The translations under genes and the position numbers were made by a program. Shown here one piece after another: positions 25,463 to 34,349 of a DNA stretch of 64,000 nucleotides. Below the pieces are notes generated by a model, which ran no database searches, was not told the DNA's origin, and saw only the letters and a program-made list of their open reading frames with translations. The DNA is from JALSRD01 sp964476595 (GTDB lineage Bacteria; Desulfobacterota; Desulfobacteria; Desulfobacterales; JALSRD01): positions 1-64,000 of the forward strand of contig CAYZCL010000128.1 of NCBI GenBank assembly GCA_964476595.1. The letters are read 5' to 3'. How positions within the stretch are numbered: position 1 is the stretch's first letter; each line of letters opens with the position of its first letter.

Positions 25463-25622
25463 CCGCCTGCCCGGGCGCCGCTGCGGTTGCGGTTGCAAAA
25501 TCGACCCGGAGACGGTAAGCACGGAAGCGGGAAAGAACGGCTCGCCCTTTCCCGTCCGTCCCGCCGGGAAGCACATCGCAGGAACCGCTTTATGTAATTT
25601 TTCTATCTAATGGTATTTTATT

Positions 25623-26792
25623 ATGTTTCTTGTCGACTACCCGTACATTTCGGATTTCCTGCGCAGGACCCTGCGGGACCACGCCCTCCCGGTGGTGGAC
25701 ACCCCGGCCGCCCGCCAGCTGAACCTGCTGGAGGGAACCCGCTTCATCGGTGAAAAGGCCGCCGTGGAAGCCGCCGCGGCACCGGACGCCCCGCCGGTCT
25801 ACACGACGTCCGAAAACGCCCTGGGCTGGCTCTCGGCCAGGCCCGCTTTCGACGAACTCTGCCGGAAGATCGCCCTGTTCAAGGACAAGTTCCGCTTCCG
25901 GGAGTTGATTCGACCCCTGTACCCGGAATTCTTCTTTCGCCTCATCCCCGCATCGGAGCTGAAATCCACGCGCATCGACGACTTTCCCCTGCCCTTCATC
26001 ATCAAGCCGGCCATCGGTTTCTTCAGCATGGGCGTCCACCGCGTCGAGCGCCGCGAAGAGTGGAAGCAGACGGTCGACGCCATCCTGTCCGAGATGCGAC
26101 GCATCGAGGGCCGCTACCCGCGCGCCGTGCTGGACGCCGGGGCCTTCATCGCCGAAGCGTGCGTCGAAGGCGACGAATACGCCGTGGACGCCTATTTCGA
26201 CGACCGGGGGCGGCCCGTGGTCATGAGCATCCTGCACCACGTCTTCTCTTCGCAGGCCGACGTCAGCGACCGCGTGTACACGTCTTCGAAAAAGATCATC
26301 GAGGAGAACATCGGGTCTTTCACGGCCCTGCTGGAAGACGTCGGTAAGCTGGCCGGGATCCGCAATTTCCCGGTGCACGCCGAACTGCGGCGCACCGCCG
26401 ACGGCGGCATCGTGCCCATCGAGATCAACCCCATGCGTTTCGGCGGCTGGTGCAGCACGCCCGACCTCACCGCCATGGCCTACGGCTTCAACCCGTATCT
26501 GTACTACTACCGGCGGCGCAGGCCCGACTGGGCCGAGCTGCTGCGGGACCGCGACGGCCGCCTGTTCAGCATCGTCGTGCTGGACAATTCGACCGGCGTG
26601 CCGCCCGAGGAGATCGTCGCTTTCGACTACGCAAAACTGCTGGCGCGTTTCGAAAAGCCGCTGGAACTCCGAAAGATCGATTACCGGAAATACAACGTGT
26701 TCGCCTTTTTGTTCACCGAAACCGCGGAGGCGCATTTCAACGAGCTCGAGGCCATCCTCGGCTCGGACCTGCGGGAGTTCGTCACCGTCTGA
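25623..26792 (+). CDS. ATP-grasp domain protein of unknown substrate
   Basis: A 389-residue protein with an ATP-grasp core. Visible parts: FIIKPAIGFFSMGVHRV (nucleotide-binding strand-loop, about residues 128-144), FIAEACVEGDEYAVD (hinge, about 175-190) and the Mg-binding IEINPMRFGGW (about 264-274). ATP-grasp enzymes join a carboxylate to an amine or thiol via acyl phosphate. The N-terminal 100 residues, with VDYPYIS, match no family I know. The start is preceded by AT-rich sequence with no clear Shine-Dalgarno. It lies 33 bases before the multicopper oxidase gene, so the two may be co-transcribed. Its product is not identifiable. Confidence 0.75.
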   Translation: MFLVDYPYISDFLRRTLRDHALPVVDTPAARQLNLLEGTRFIGEKAAVEAAAAPDAPPVYTTSENALGWLSARPAFDELCRKIALFKDKFRFRELIRPLYPEFFFRLIPASELKSTRIDDFPLPFIIKPAIGFFSMGVHRVERREEWKQTVDAILSEMRRIEGRYPRAVLDAGAFIAEACVEGDEYAVDAYFDDRGRPVVMSILHHVFSSQADVSDRVYTSSKKIIEENIGSFTALLEDVGKLAGIRNFPVHAELRRTADGGIVPIEINPMRFGGWCSTPDLTAMAYGFNPYLYYYRRRRPDWAELLRDRDGRLFSIVVLDNSTGVPPEEIVAFDYAKLLARFEKPLELRKIDYRKYNVFAFLFTETAEAHFNELEAILGSDLREFVTV

Positions 26793-26825
26793 ACCCGATC
26801 CCTTCACCGGCACGGGGGGTTTTCC

Positions 26826-29186
26826 ATGATACAGCGCACCATCGCAGTGGCCGTCGGCGTGCTTTTCACCCTCGTGCCCTTCGTGCTGACGCCGGCCCGC
26901 GCGGTTCTTGTGACCTGCGATCTGACCCTCGCCCGCCGGGCGGTGGACATCACGGGAAAGCCCGCCGCGGGCATGACCGTCAACGGGAGCATTCCCGGCC
27001 CTACCCTGACCTTCACCGAGGGCGACACGGCGCGTATCCGCGTCCACAACACCATGGACGTGGACACCTCCATCCACTGGCACGGCCTGCTGGTGCCGCC
27101 GGGCATGGACGGTGTGCCCTACGTCAGCTTTCCGCCCATCGCCCCCGGCGCCACCTTCACCTACGAGTTTCCCATCCGCCAGAGCGGGACCTACTGGTAC
27201 CACTCGCACACCAACTTGCAGGAGCAGAGCGGCGTCTACGGCGCCATCGTCATCCGCCCCCGCGGCGCCGTCCCCGACGCCGACCGCGACTTCGTGGTGG
27301 TGCTGTCCGACTGGACCGACGAGGACCCCGCCGAGGTCAACCGCACGCTCAAGCGCGGCAGCGAGTGGTACGCCATCGAAAAGGGCAGCGCCCAGAGCAT
27401 CCTGGGCGCCGCACGCCTGGGCATGCTGGGCGACTACTTCAGGCGCGAACTCCAGCGCATGCCTCCCATGGACATCGCCGACGTGGCCTACGACCGCTTC
27501 CTGGCCAACGGCCGGCCGGAAACGACGCTGGCGGCGGCCCCGGGCGAAACCGTGCGGCTGCGTATCGTGAACGGCTCGGCCACCACTTACTTCCTGCTGC
27601 AGTTCGCCGGCGGCCCCATGAACATCGTTTCGGCCGACGGCCTGCCGGTGACGCCGGTCCGGGAAAACCGATTTCTCATCGCCGTGGCCGAGACTTACGA
27701 CGTGCGGGTGACGGTGCCGGCCGACGGCGCCTATGAACTGCGGGCCACGGCCCACGACGGCTCCGGCTACGCCTCGGTGTGGATCGGCAGCGGTCCGCGC
27801 CACCCGGCGCCCGATGTCCCGCGGCCCAACCTCTACACCACCATGGGCGGCCTGGACCTGAAAAAGATCCTGGCCCTCACCCCGGCCGGCAGCATGGGCA
27901 TGCCGGACAGCGCGGTGCGCGCGGGGGCCTTCGACCGTCCCGGCATGGCGGGCATGGGCGCCATGGAAAGGGAAGAAAGCGGGGACATACCGGGGATGCA
28001 GATGCCGGCAACCGCCCACAACGATGCCGCCGCGGCGCAGGGCATGCCGGGCATGAAGGGCATGCGTCATGACAAGACGCCCGCCGCCGACCGGGGCGGG
28101 TCCCCGTCGACCACGGCACCGCCGTCGGCCCGCAACGGCAGGAAGTTCGCTACCGATTTCCGCCTGCTGGCCGCCGATGTCTCGGCGGCCCCCCGCCTGG
28201 CCGTGGACGGCATGGACCCCGCCCGGCCCTGGGCGCCCTACACCGGGCTGCGCGCCCCGGCTCCCACGGCGTTTTCGAAAGGCAAACCGGTGCGCGAGAT
28301 CCGGCTGACCCTGGACGGCGACATGGAGCGCTACGTCTGGTTCCTGAACAACAAGCCGCTCTCCGAAAGCGACAGCATCCGCATCCGCAGGGGCGAGGTG
28401 GTGCGCTTCATCATGATCAACCGCACCATGATGCACCACCCCATGCACCTGCACGGCCACTTCTTCCGCGTCATCAACGGCCAGGGCGACCACGCGCCGC
28501 TCAAGCACACCGTGGACGTGGCGCCCATGTCCACCACGGTCATCGAGTTCGACGCCAACGAGTTCGGCGACTGGTTTTTCCACTGCCACCTCCTCTACCA
28601 CATGAAGGCCGGCATGGCGCGCGTGGTGCACTACGAAAAGTTCACCCTCGGCCCGCAGCTGGCCGCCGTGCGGCCCAATCTCTACAGGGACCCGTGGTAC
28701 TTCTGGGGCCGGGCCGACGTCCTGAGCAACATGACCGGGGGGTTCGCGACGGTCTCCAACACGCGCAACATCCTGACGGCCGCCTGGCAGGTGGGCTGGC
28801 AGGGCGTGGACGACACCGACTGGGAGGGGCTCTTTACCTGGGACCGCTACATCAACCGATTCCTGCGCCTGTTCGCCGGCGCCGACCTCCTGGGGACCCG
28901 GGACGAACGCGACGACAGCCGGGGCGTCTTCGGCCTGCGCTACTTGCTGCCGCTGAACATAGAATCCGCCGCCTGGGTGGACACCGACGGCGGCGCGCGC
29001 TTCGTGCTGGCCAAGTCCCTGCCCCTGACGCCGCGCCTGTCGCTTTTCGGCGAGCTGCAGTACGACACCCACGATGACTGGGAGGGGCGTACGGGACTGG
29101 CCTACCAGGTCTGCAAGAAGGTATCGCTGCTGGGCCAGTGGCACTCGGACTACGGTTTCGGAGGCGGGTTGCAGATCCGGTTCTGA
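26826..29186 (+). CDS. CopA-type multicopper oxidase with fused barrel-like C-terminus
   Basis: A 786-residue exported protein with signal peptide 1-26 (ending TPARA). Residues 30-600 are a CopA-type multicopper oxidase: copper ligands SIHWHG (about 80), WYHSH (about 123), HHPMHLHGH (about 536) and HCHLLYHMKAGM (about 585). Residues 355-420 form a Met/Gly-rich spacer (GMQMP, GMPGMKGM) typical of CopA. Residues about 608-786 are an extra domain of alternating beta-strands ending in Phe (GGGLQIRF), like CopB or another outer-membrane barrel. In pseudomonads CopA and CopB are separate proteins, so this looks like a fusion that would anchor the oxidase to the outer membrane. Role: copper tolerance, inferred. 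Confidence 0.85.
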   Translation: MIQRTIAVAVGVLFTLVPFVLTPARAVLVTCDLTLARRAVDITGKPAAGMTVNGSIPGPTLTFTEGDTARIRVHNTMDVDTSIHWHGLLVPPGMDGVPYVSFPPIAPGATFTYEFPIRQSGTYWYHSHTNLQEQSGVYGAIVIRPRGAVPDADRDFVVVLSDWTDEDPAEVNRTLKRGSEWYAIEKGSAQSILGAARLGMLGDYFRRELQRMPPMDIADVAYDRFLANGRPETTLAAAPGETVRLRIVNGSATTYFLLQFAGGPMNIVSADGLPVTPVRENRFLIAVAETYDVRVTVPADGAYELRATAHDGSGYASVWIGSGPRHPAPDVPRPNLYTTMGGLDLKKILALTPAGSMGMPDSAVRAGAFDRPGMAGMGAMEREESGDIPGMQMPATAHNDAAAAQGMPGMKGMRHDKTPAADRGGSPSTTAPPSARNGRKFATDFRLLAADVSAAPRLAVDGMDPARPWAPYTGLRAPAPTAFSKGKPVREIRLTLDGDMERYVWFLNNKPLSESDSIRIRRGEVVRFIMINRTMMHHPMHLHGHFFRVINGQGDHAPLKHTVDVAPMSTTVIEFDANEFGDWFFHCHLLYHMKAGMARVVHYEKFTLGPQLAAVRPNLYRDPWYFWGRADVLSNMTGGFATVSNTRNILTAAWQVGWQGVDDTDWEGLFTWDRYINRFLRLFAGADLLGTRDERDDSRGVFGLRYLLPLNIESAAWVDTDGGARFVLAKSLPLTPRLSLFGELQYDTHDDWEGRTGLAYQVCKKVSLLGQWHSDYGFGGGLQIRF

Positions 29187-29201
29187 CCGCGGAGACAAGC
29201 C

Positions 29202-29672
29202 GTGTCGAAAACCATCTTCTACCGCCTCTTCCGGATCGGCCGCATCCCGCAAAAGCTGCGTCCGGTACTGGAATCCGAGGGACTGGCAGTCTGGGACGAG
29301 GGCATCCCGGGGCGCACCGTGCTGCGGCATTTCAAGGCTCCCGGACGGCGTTCCACCTACCGCCTGGAACGATTCTCGGGCTCCCTGGCCGTCACCGGAC
29401 GCCGCGTCGTCGGCTTTGCCTACAGCCGGCCGGTCATTAACGTGCCCCTCGACGACCCCCGCCTGGCCCGGGTTGGGGTGGCCCTTGTCAAGGCCGCATG
29501 GATTGAGCTATCCTTCGAGGCGCAACTGTTTCACGCGGACTGGCGCGGAAGCATCCGCCTGGGGTACAGGACGCCCCTGGCGGCACGCTTCCTGAGCTGC
29601 CTGGGCGCCCACTGCCGGACCCAGGGGCCGCCGGCGGCCGCACGCACGCACAGGAGACCACACCATGAATGA
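29202..29672 (+). CDS. Hypothetical protein
   Basis: A 156-residue basic protein of no recognised family. It begins 15 bases after the oxidase stop and its last bases overlap the start of the EcsC gene, so it is translated in a small operon with both. Body: short beta-rich stretch (LERFSGSLAVTGRRVVGFAY, NVPLDDPRLARVG) with no Cys-metal or catalytic motif. The Pro/Arg/His-rich tail reads through to the overlap. Sequence context points to a real gene, but function is unknown. Confidence 0.6.
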   Translation: MSKTIFYRLFRIGRIPQKLRPVLESEGLAVWDEGIPGRTVLRHFKAPGRRSTYRLERFSGSLAVTGRRVVGFAYSRPVINVPLDDPRLARVGVALVKAAWIELSFEAQLFHADWRGSIRLGYRTPLAARFLSCLGAHCRTQGPPAAARTHRRPHHE

Positions 29673-30438
29673 ACACGACCTCGCGGATCTGGCCTACGCC
29701 AAGTCGTTGCTGGAAAATCCAGGCCTGGCGGCCAAGATCACCAGCCTGCTGGGCACGCCCATCGAAAAGGGCTTCGCCCTGCTGCCCCGCAACTGGTCGC
29801 AGATGGTGACCGTCGGCACCCGCAAGGCGCTGGCCGTGGCCATCGAGGCCGCCGTGCTGACCCTGGACAAGCGCACGGGGCGGACGTCTTCGGATTTCCT
29901 GCACAAGTTCCTGGTGGCGGCCTCGGGCGCCGGCGGCGGTTTTTTCGGCCTGCCGGCCCTGTCGGTGGAACTGCCCGTCTCCACCACCATCATGATGCGT
30001 TCCATCGCCGACATCGCCCGCAGCGAGGGGGAGGCCATCTGCGACCCGCAGACCAAGATGGCCTGTATCGAGGTCTTCGCCCTGGGCGGCCCGGGCAGCC
30101 GTGACGACGCGGCCGAGACCGGCTACTTCGCCGTGCGCGCGGCCCTGTCCAAGGCGGTGTCCGACGCCGCCGAGTACATCGCCCGGCGCGGCATCATCGA
30201 GGAGGGCGCCCCGGCCATCGTGCGCCTCATCGCCCAGATCGCCTCGCGTTTCGGGGTGCAGGTGTCGGAGAAGGTGGCCGCCCAGGCCATCCCCGTCATC
30301 GGCGCCGCCGGCGGGTCCATTCTCAACACGCTGTTCATGGACCACTTCCAGGACATGGCCCGCGGCCACTTCATCGTGCGCCGCCTGGAGTCACGCTACG
30401 GACGGGAGGAAGTCAGACGACTTTACCGGACGCTTTAA
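29665..30438 (+). CDS. EcsC-family protein
   Basis: A 257-residue protein with the EcsC family layout: KSLLENPGLAAKITSLLGTP at the N-terminus, a Gly-rich core GAGGGFFGLPALSVELPV, and IPVIGAAGGSILNTLFMDHFQDMA at the C-terminus. EcsC proteins have two amphipathic or weakly hydrophobic Gly-rich segments and unknown biochemical role; in Bacillus one is linked to an ABC exporter. The start overlaps the preceding gene by eight bases, indicating coupling. No ABC partner is visible nearby. Confidence 0.8.
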   Translation: MNEHDLADLAYAKSLLENPGLAAKITSLLGTPIEKGFALLPRNWSQMVTVGTRKALAVAIEAAVLTLDKRTGRTSSDFLHKFLVAASGAGGGFFGLPALSVELPVSTTIMMRSIADIARSEGEAICDPQTKMACIEVFALGGPGSRDDAAETGYFAVRAALSKAVSDAAEYIARRGIIEEGAPAIVRLIAQIASRFGVQVSEKVAAQAIPVIGAAGGSILNTLFMDHFQDMARGHFIVRRLESRYGREEVRRLYRTL

Positions 30439-30517
30439 CTATTTTTACTATCAAACTGTATTTTCTGCCTATTGAACGTTATTTATTTACGCTAGCACAT
30501 TTTCGAAAGGTACCGGC

Positions 30518-31210
30518 GTGTTTGCCATCATCAAAGACAGCTTCTTTTTTTTCCGCCTTCACTTCGCCCCCATCGCGATCCTGTGCCTGATCATCGAGGG
30601 CCCCTACATCCTGGTGAGCAACATCAGCGCGTTCACCCAACTGACGCCCCAGGTGTCGGTGCTGCTGGCGGTCTTCCTGTTCGTGGCCTCCATGGTGGTC
30701 TACCCCTTTCTGACCGGGTCGCAGATCCACCTCTTCTACGCGGTGTTCAATGGCCGCACGCCCACCATGGGCCAGTGCATCGCCCGGGCCAGGGCACGCC
30801 TGTTCCCGCTGGTGGCGGCCTCGTTCATCTCGCTGGTGCTGACACTCATCGGCCTGACCCTGTTTATCTTCCCCGGCATCCTCATCGCCGCCCGGCTGTC
30901 CCTGGCCGGTTTTTTCATCGTCATCGAGGACTACGAGGCCGTCGAAGCCCTCAAGCACAGCTTCGCCGTCACCAGGGAACACACCCTGCTGATCGTCAAC
31001 TGTTTCATGCTGCTGATCCTGGTGCTCATCGGCCCGCAGCTGCTCATCTACATCGCCCTGCACAAGATGAACTTCTATTCGTTCGTCTCCTCCACCCTGC
31101 TGGACCTGCTGTCCGTCATCCTCAGTTCCCTGTTCCTGGTCATGCTCTTCCGCATCTACTGCATGATCAAGGAAAAGGAGGAATCGCGCCTGAGGGCGGT
31201 TGAGTCCTGA
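30518..31210 (+). CDS. YciC-like polytopic membrane protein
   Basis: A 230-residue inner-membrane protein with about six hydrophobic segments, resembling the YciC (UPF0259) / glycerophosphodiesterase membrane-domain group. Family-like features are the aligned FFFFRLHFAPI start, a TLIGLTLFIFPGILIAARLSLAGFF helix pair and the conserved cytosolic EALKHSFAVTREH loop. The start is a GTG at 30518 after GAAAGG. The function of this group is not established. A hairpin follows the stop. Confidence 0.75.
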   Translation: MFAIIKDSFFFFRLHFAPIAILCLIIEGPYILVSNISAFTQLTPQVSVLLAVFLFVASMVVYPFLTGSQIHLFYAVFNGRTPTMGQCIARARARLFPLVAASFISLVLTLIGLTLFIFPGILIAARLSLAGFFIVIEDYEAVEALKHSFAVTREHTLLIVNCFMLLILVLIGPQLLIYIALHKMNFYSFVSSTLLDLLSVILSSLFLVMLFRIYCMIKEKEESRLRAVES

Positions 31211-31214
31211 AACA

Positions 31215-31241
31215 CACGGCCTGTCGGAATCCGGCAGGCCG
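31215..31241 (+). terminator. Hairpin after the YciC-like gene
   Basis: CGGCCTGTCGG-aat-CCGGCAGGCCG directly after the stop codon forms an 11-base stem with one mismatched pair and a tight loop, followed by TTATGC. The T-tract is weak, so this may be a poor rho-independent terminator or an mRNA end-stabiliser. Confidence 0.5.
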
Positions 31242-31325
31242 TTATGCACCCGATGGGTTTTGGTGCAAAGTCCAGGCAACCGGCCAGTACCCGGCGGCCC
31301 GACCTTTTGATGCTCAACTAGTCCT

Positions 31326-31890
31326 TTACGGTTTTGATGGTAAACCTTTTGGTTTTGGCGGGGGGTCATTCCTTAAGTACTTGAAATTACTGATACTTCC
31401 GTTCGGGCCGTATGGCCCATTGGAATTGATGACAAACTCGAACGCGCAATTGGCCGGTAGGGGATCGCCACAGTTCGACCGCTCGATGGTGAACGCGTCT
31501 TCCAGTCGTTGGACCACTTGGCCGAATCTTTATCCATCGGCCAGTAAACGTCGTTGCTCTCGATATCCCATGTCTTTTCAACATCATGCAAATAATGGTC
31601 CATGGGTTCATTGAAGGTGATGCGGATCTAGCAGGTATCGAGCGGAACTTTTGTTTTGGGGTGGGCTTTCTTGACAACCGGGCGTTTTTTGCCACAGCCC
31701 CTTTTTGTTTTGATATAAACGTTGCCGAAGTAGGCAACAAACGGCTGGCCGCAATCACGCCCATCGATGCCGGTCACCCGTATTCCCAATCCCCTGAAAA
31801 ATCGATGGGATTGCCGATCTTCTCGTTAAAAATGAATAGTCAGCCATCAGACAGAAGGAGTCGCAGTTCTTGAGAGCCGCGTCATTCCTC
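31326..31890 (-). pseudogene. Decayed protein-coding gene beside tRNA-Leu
   Basis: Minus-strand translation gives protein-like text spread over several frames. From 31865 down: DAALKNCDSFCLMADYS, then IFNEKIGNPIDFSGDWEYG in another frame, then VTGIDGRDCGQPFVAYFG (ending PLDTC and a TAG near 31630), then FNEPMDHYLHDVEKTWDI, and after a one-base shift near 31500 FTIERSNCGDPLPANC to a stop at 31326. Cys and acidic-aromatic composition is continuous through these pieces, so this looks like one gene broken by at least three frameshifts and a stop. Family unknown. The region is AT-richer than its neighbours. The remaining 31891-32113 shows nothing I can support. Confidence 0.55.
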
Positions 31891-32113
31891 CGGAACTCTC
31901 TTCATGGCCTTGTTTCTCTGGCTTTCACTCGGGAATCGGGGCATTCTGGAGCGACTGCGTGGGAGTCTCGTTTTTCAAATTAACGGGACACACTTTACAG
32001 CCTCATTTTGCGAAACGATCGGGGCGGCAGATATGGGGTTTTGGACCATAGGAGGGGCGTTGCCGGAAAAAAGGAAGGCAACCGCTGATGAACAGCCGTT
32101 GCCCTCCTCAAAG

Positions 32114-32201
32114 ATGGTGCCGAAGGGGAGACTCGAACTCCCACGGGGGAACCCCCACTAGACCCTGAACCTAGCGCGTCTACCAATTCCGCCACTTCGG
32201 C
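32114..32201 (-). tRNA. tRNA-Leu (anticodon CAG)
   Basis: An 88-base class II tRNA on the minus strand. The acceptor stem GCCGAAG pairs with CTTCGGC, followed by an encoded ACCA. The D-arm reads GGCGGAATTGGTAGACGC; the anticodon arm CTAGG-TTCAGGG-TCTAG puts CAG at the anticodon; a long variable arm (GGGGGTTCCCCC region) and a T-arm with GTTCGAGTC follow. All are standard for bacterial tRNA-Leu. Confidence 0.97.
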
Positions 32202-32293
32202 ACGAAAAGCGTTGATTTAATTTTTGAGATGCCTTAGATATATTTTTTTTTCGGGGATGTCAAGATGATTGTGAGGCAAAACGAAAATTTATA

Positions 32294-33229
32294 ATGAAAC
32301 TGATCACCGATCTACAGGATATCAAAACCCCTTTTAAAAATCCGGTGGTTACCATCGGCAATTTCGACGGGGTACACATCGGGCACCAGTCCCTGTTCCA
32401 CGAGGTCATCGAGCGTGCCGATGAAATCGGGGGAACTTCGGTGGCCATCACCTTCGAGCCCCACCCCATCAAGGTGCTGGGCAACAACGGCAGCCCGCCC
32501 CTGATCACCCTCTTCGAGCAGAAGGCCGAACTGATCGCCAGCACGGGCATCGACGTGCTGGTGTGCATCGCCTTCACCCGCGAAACGGCCGCCATCACGG
32601 CGGAGGATTTTGTCGGCGACATTCTCGTGGGCCGCATCGGCATGCGCGTCATCGTGGTGGGCCGGGACTACACCTTCGGCCGCAACCGCTCCGGCGACGT
32701 GGCGCTGCTCAAGGAACTGGCGCCGCGGTACGGCTACGAGGTGGTCGTGGCCGACTGGATCCAGAATTCGGTCATGGAGCGCGGCCGCATCAGCAGCACC
32801 CGCATCCGCGACCTGGTGATGGCCGGACGGGTGGCGGAATCCCGCAAACTGCTGGGGCGCTACTACCAGATCCGCGGCGTGGTGGCGCGTGGCCGCGACC
32901 GGGGCGGTAAGCTGCTGGGCTTTCCCACGGCCAACATCAATCTCCAGGACGAACTGTGCCCCAAGACCGGCGTTTACGCCGTCACCGTGGAGTGCATGTC
33001 GAAAAAATACCGGGGCGTGGCCAACATCGGCTACAGCCCCACTTTCGATGACCACCAGTTCACCGTCGAGGTCCACATCCTGGACTTCGACGGGGACCTT
33101 TACGGGCGGAAGATCCGGGTCAACTTCGTCCAGCGCATCCGGGACGAGATCAAGTTCAGCGGTGTCGACGAGCTGGCCGTGCAGATCCGCAAAGATGTCG
33201 CCGAGGCCCGGCGCATCCTGCCGCCCTGA
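32294..33229 (+). CDS. ribF: Bifunctional riboflavin kinase / FAD synthetase
   Basis: A 311-residue RibF. The N-terminal FAD synthetase (FMN adenylyltransferase) domain has VVTIGNFDGVHIGHQ (about residues 18-32), TFEPHP and the STRIRDLVMAG motif near residue 175. The C-terminal riboflavin kinase domain carries the GFPTANI motif near 213 and GVYAV, with an RFVR-like end region. It makes FMN and FAD in the cytoplasm. Length is typical. It starts 92 bases right of tRNA-Leu, in the opposite direction, and is followed at once by a membrane-protein gene. Confidence 0.97.
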   Translation: MKLITDLQDIKTPFKNPVVTIGNFDGVHIGHQSLFHEVIERADEIGGTSVAITFEPHPIKVLGNNGSPPLITLFEQKAELIASTGIDVLVCIAFTRETAAITAEDFVGDILVGRIGMRVIVVGRDYTFGRNRSGDVALLKELAPRYGYEVVVADWIQNSVMERGRISSTRIRDLVMAGRVAESRKLLGRYYQIRGVVARGRDRGGKLLGFPTANINLQDELCPKTGVYAVTVECMSKKYRGVANIGYSPTFDDHQFTVEVHILDFDGDLYGRKIRVNFVQRIRDEIKFSGVDELAVQIRKDVAEARRILPP

Positions 33230-33235
33230 CGCCCC

Positions 33236-34318
33236 ATGAACCGCAAAAACCTCCTCATCTCCATTGCCGTGGGGATCGTCGTCTCCGCCATCACGCTCTA
33301 CTACGCCTTTCGCAACGTGCCGGCCGGCGAACTGGTCCGTTACCTGGGGACCATCAACTACTGGTGGATCGTGCCGGCCACGGGCATTATCCTGGCCAGC
33401 TTCGGGCTGCGGGTCTACCGCTGGCAACTGCTGCTGGGCAGCGCGGAAATCGGCTTCTGGCAGGCTTTTCACCCGCTGATGATCGGGTTCATGCTCAACT
33501 GCGTCTTTCCCGGCCGCATCGGGGAGGTCGCGCGCCCGCTGATCCTGAAAAAACGGCAGGACTACCCCTTTTCACGGGGGCTGGCCACGGTGGCCGCCGA
33601 GCGGGTTTTCGACTCGCTGCTGCTGGTGATCCTCCTGGCCCTGGTGCTGTCCGTGGTCCCCATCGACCCGGCACGTGAAATGAGCTTCGGCGGCTACCAC
33701 CTGAACCGGGAAACCCTGACGGCTGCCAGCAGCGGCCTGGTCAAGCTCTGCCTGCTGTTGGTGCTGGGCGTGATCCTGGTGTCGTGGGAACCCTCCCGCC
33801 GCCGGATCATCGCCTTGATCGAAAGGCTGCCCGCTTTTTTTCGTTTTGCCGGCCGCGGGATTCGTGATAAAATTGAAAGATATGTGGCGGCGCCCCTGGT
33901 GCACGTCGTCGAGAACGTGGCGGCCGGCTTTTCGCTGGTGCGGAGCCCGCGCCTGCTGGTGGCCTGCACGCTGCTTTCGGTGCTCATCTGGGCGCTCATG
34001 GCGCTGGCCTATTACGTGGTCTCCCTGGGATCGCCCGGGGTAGGCGTCAGCCTGGCGCAGATGACCGCCGTCATGGTGATCGTCTGTTTTTTCATCGCCC
34101 TCCCCTCGATTCCCGGCTACTGGGGCATCTGGGAGGCCGGCGGGGTCTTCGCACTGACCCTGTTCGGTGTCAGCGCCCGGGAAGCGGCCGGCTTCACCCT
34201 GGCCAACCACGCCATTCAGCTGCTGCCCATCATCGTCATCGGCATGGGGTCGGCCCTGGTGACCGGCGTCAACCTGTGGCAGGTGGCCTTCAAGCCGGGC
34301 GGTGCGGCGCAGCGCTGA
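33236..34318 (+). CDS. Flippase-like (UPF0104/LPG-synthase TM) membrane protein
   Basis: A 360-residue inner-membrane protein with about eight hydrophobic segments, of the lysylphosphatidylglycerol synthase transmembrane / AglD-like family. Family marks are FGLRVYRWQLLL near residue 55, the NCVFPGRIGEVARPLIL turn near 85, and late PSIPGYWGIWEAGGVFAL with a conserved Gly-Tyr-Trp. Such proteins are linked to lipid or glycolipid translocation but lack the soluble LPG-synthase domain here. It starts six bases after ribF, suggesting an operon continuing into def-fmt-rsmB. Confidence 0.8.
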   Translation: MNRKNLLISIAVGIVVSAITLYYAFRNVPAGELVRYLGTINYWWIVPATGIILASFGLRVYRWQLLLGSAEIGFWQAFHPLMIGFMLNCVFPGRIGEVARPLILKKRQDYPFSRGLATVAAERVFDSLLLVILLALVLSVVPIDPAREMSFGGYHLNRETLTAASSGLVKLCLLLVLGVILVSWEPSRRRIIALIERLPAFFRFAGRGIRDKIERYVAAPLVHVVENVAAGFSLVRSPRLLVACTLLSVLIWALMALAYYVVSLGSPGVGVSLAQMTAVMVIVCFFIALPSIPGYWGIWEAGGVFALTLFGVSAREAAGFTLANHAIQLLPIIVIGMGSALVTGVNLWQVAFKPGGAAQR

Positions 34319-34349
34319 AACCTTTTACCCGACAACGGAACACGCATTC

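Noticed and set aside
25590..29330. A 1246-codon open frame on the minus strand
   Set aside because: Antisense to the ATP-grasp and multicopper oxidase genes, whose catalytic motifs are intact.
31622..31642. In-frame TAG read as pyrrolysine in the decayed gene
   Set aside because: Some Desulfobacterota use pyrrolysine, but the same gene also has several frameshifts, so simple decay explains the stop better.
31904..32161. Small plus-strand frame overlapping the tRNA
   Set aside because: It runs into the tRNA-Leu gene antisense, has no ribosome site and no family likeness.
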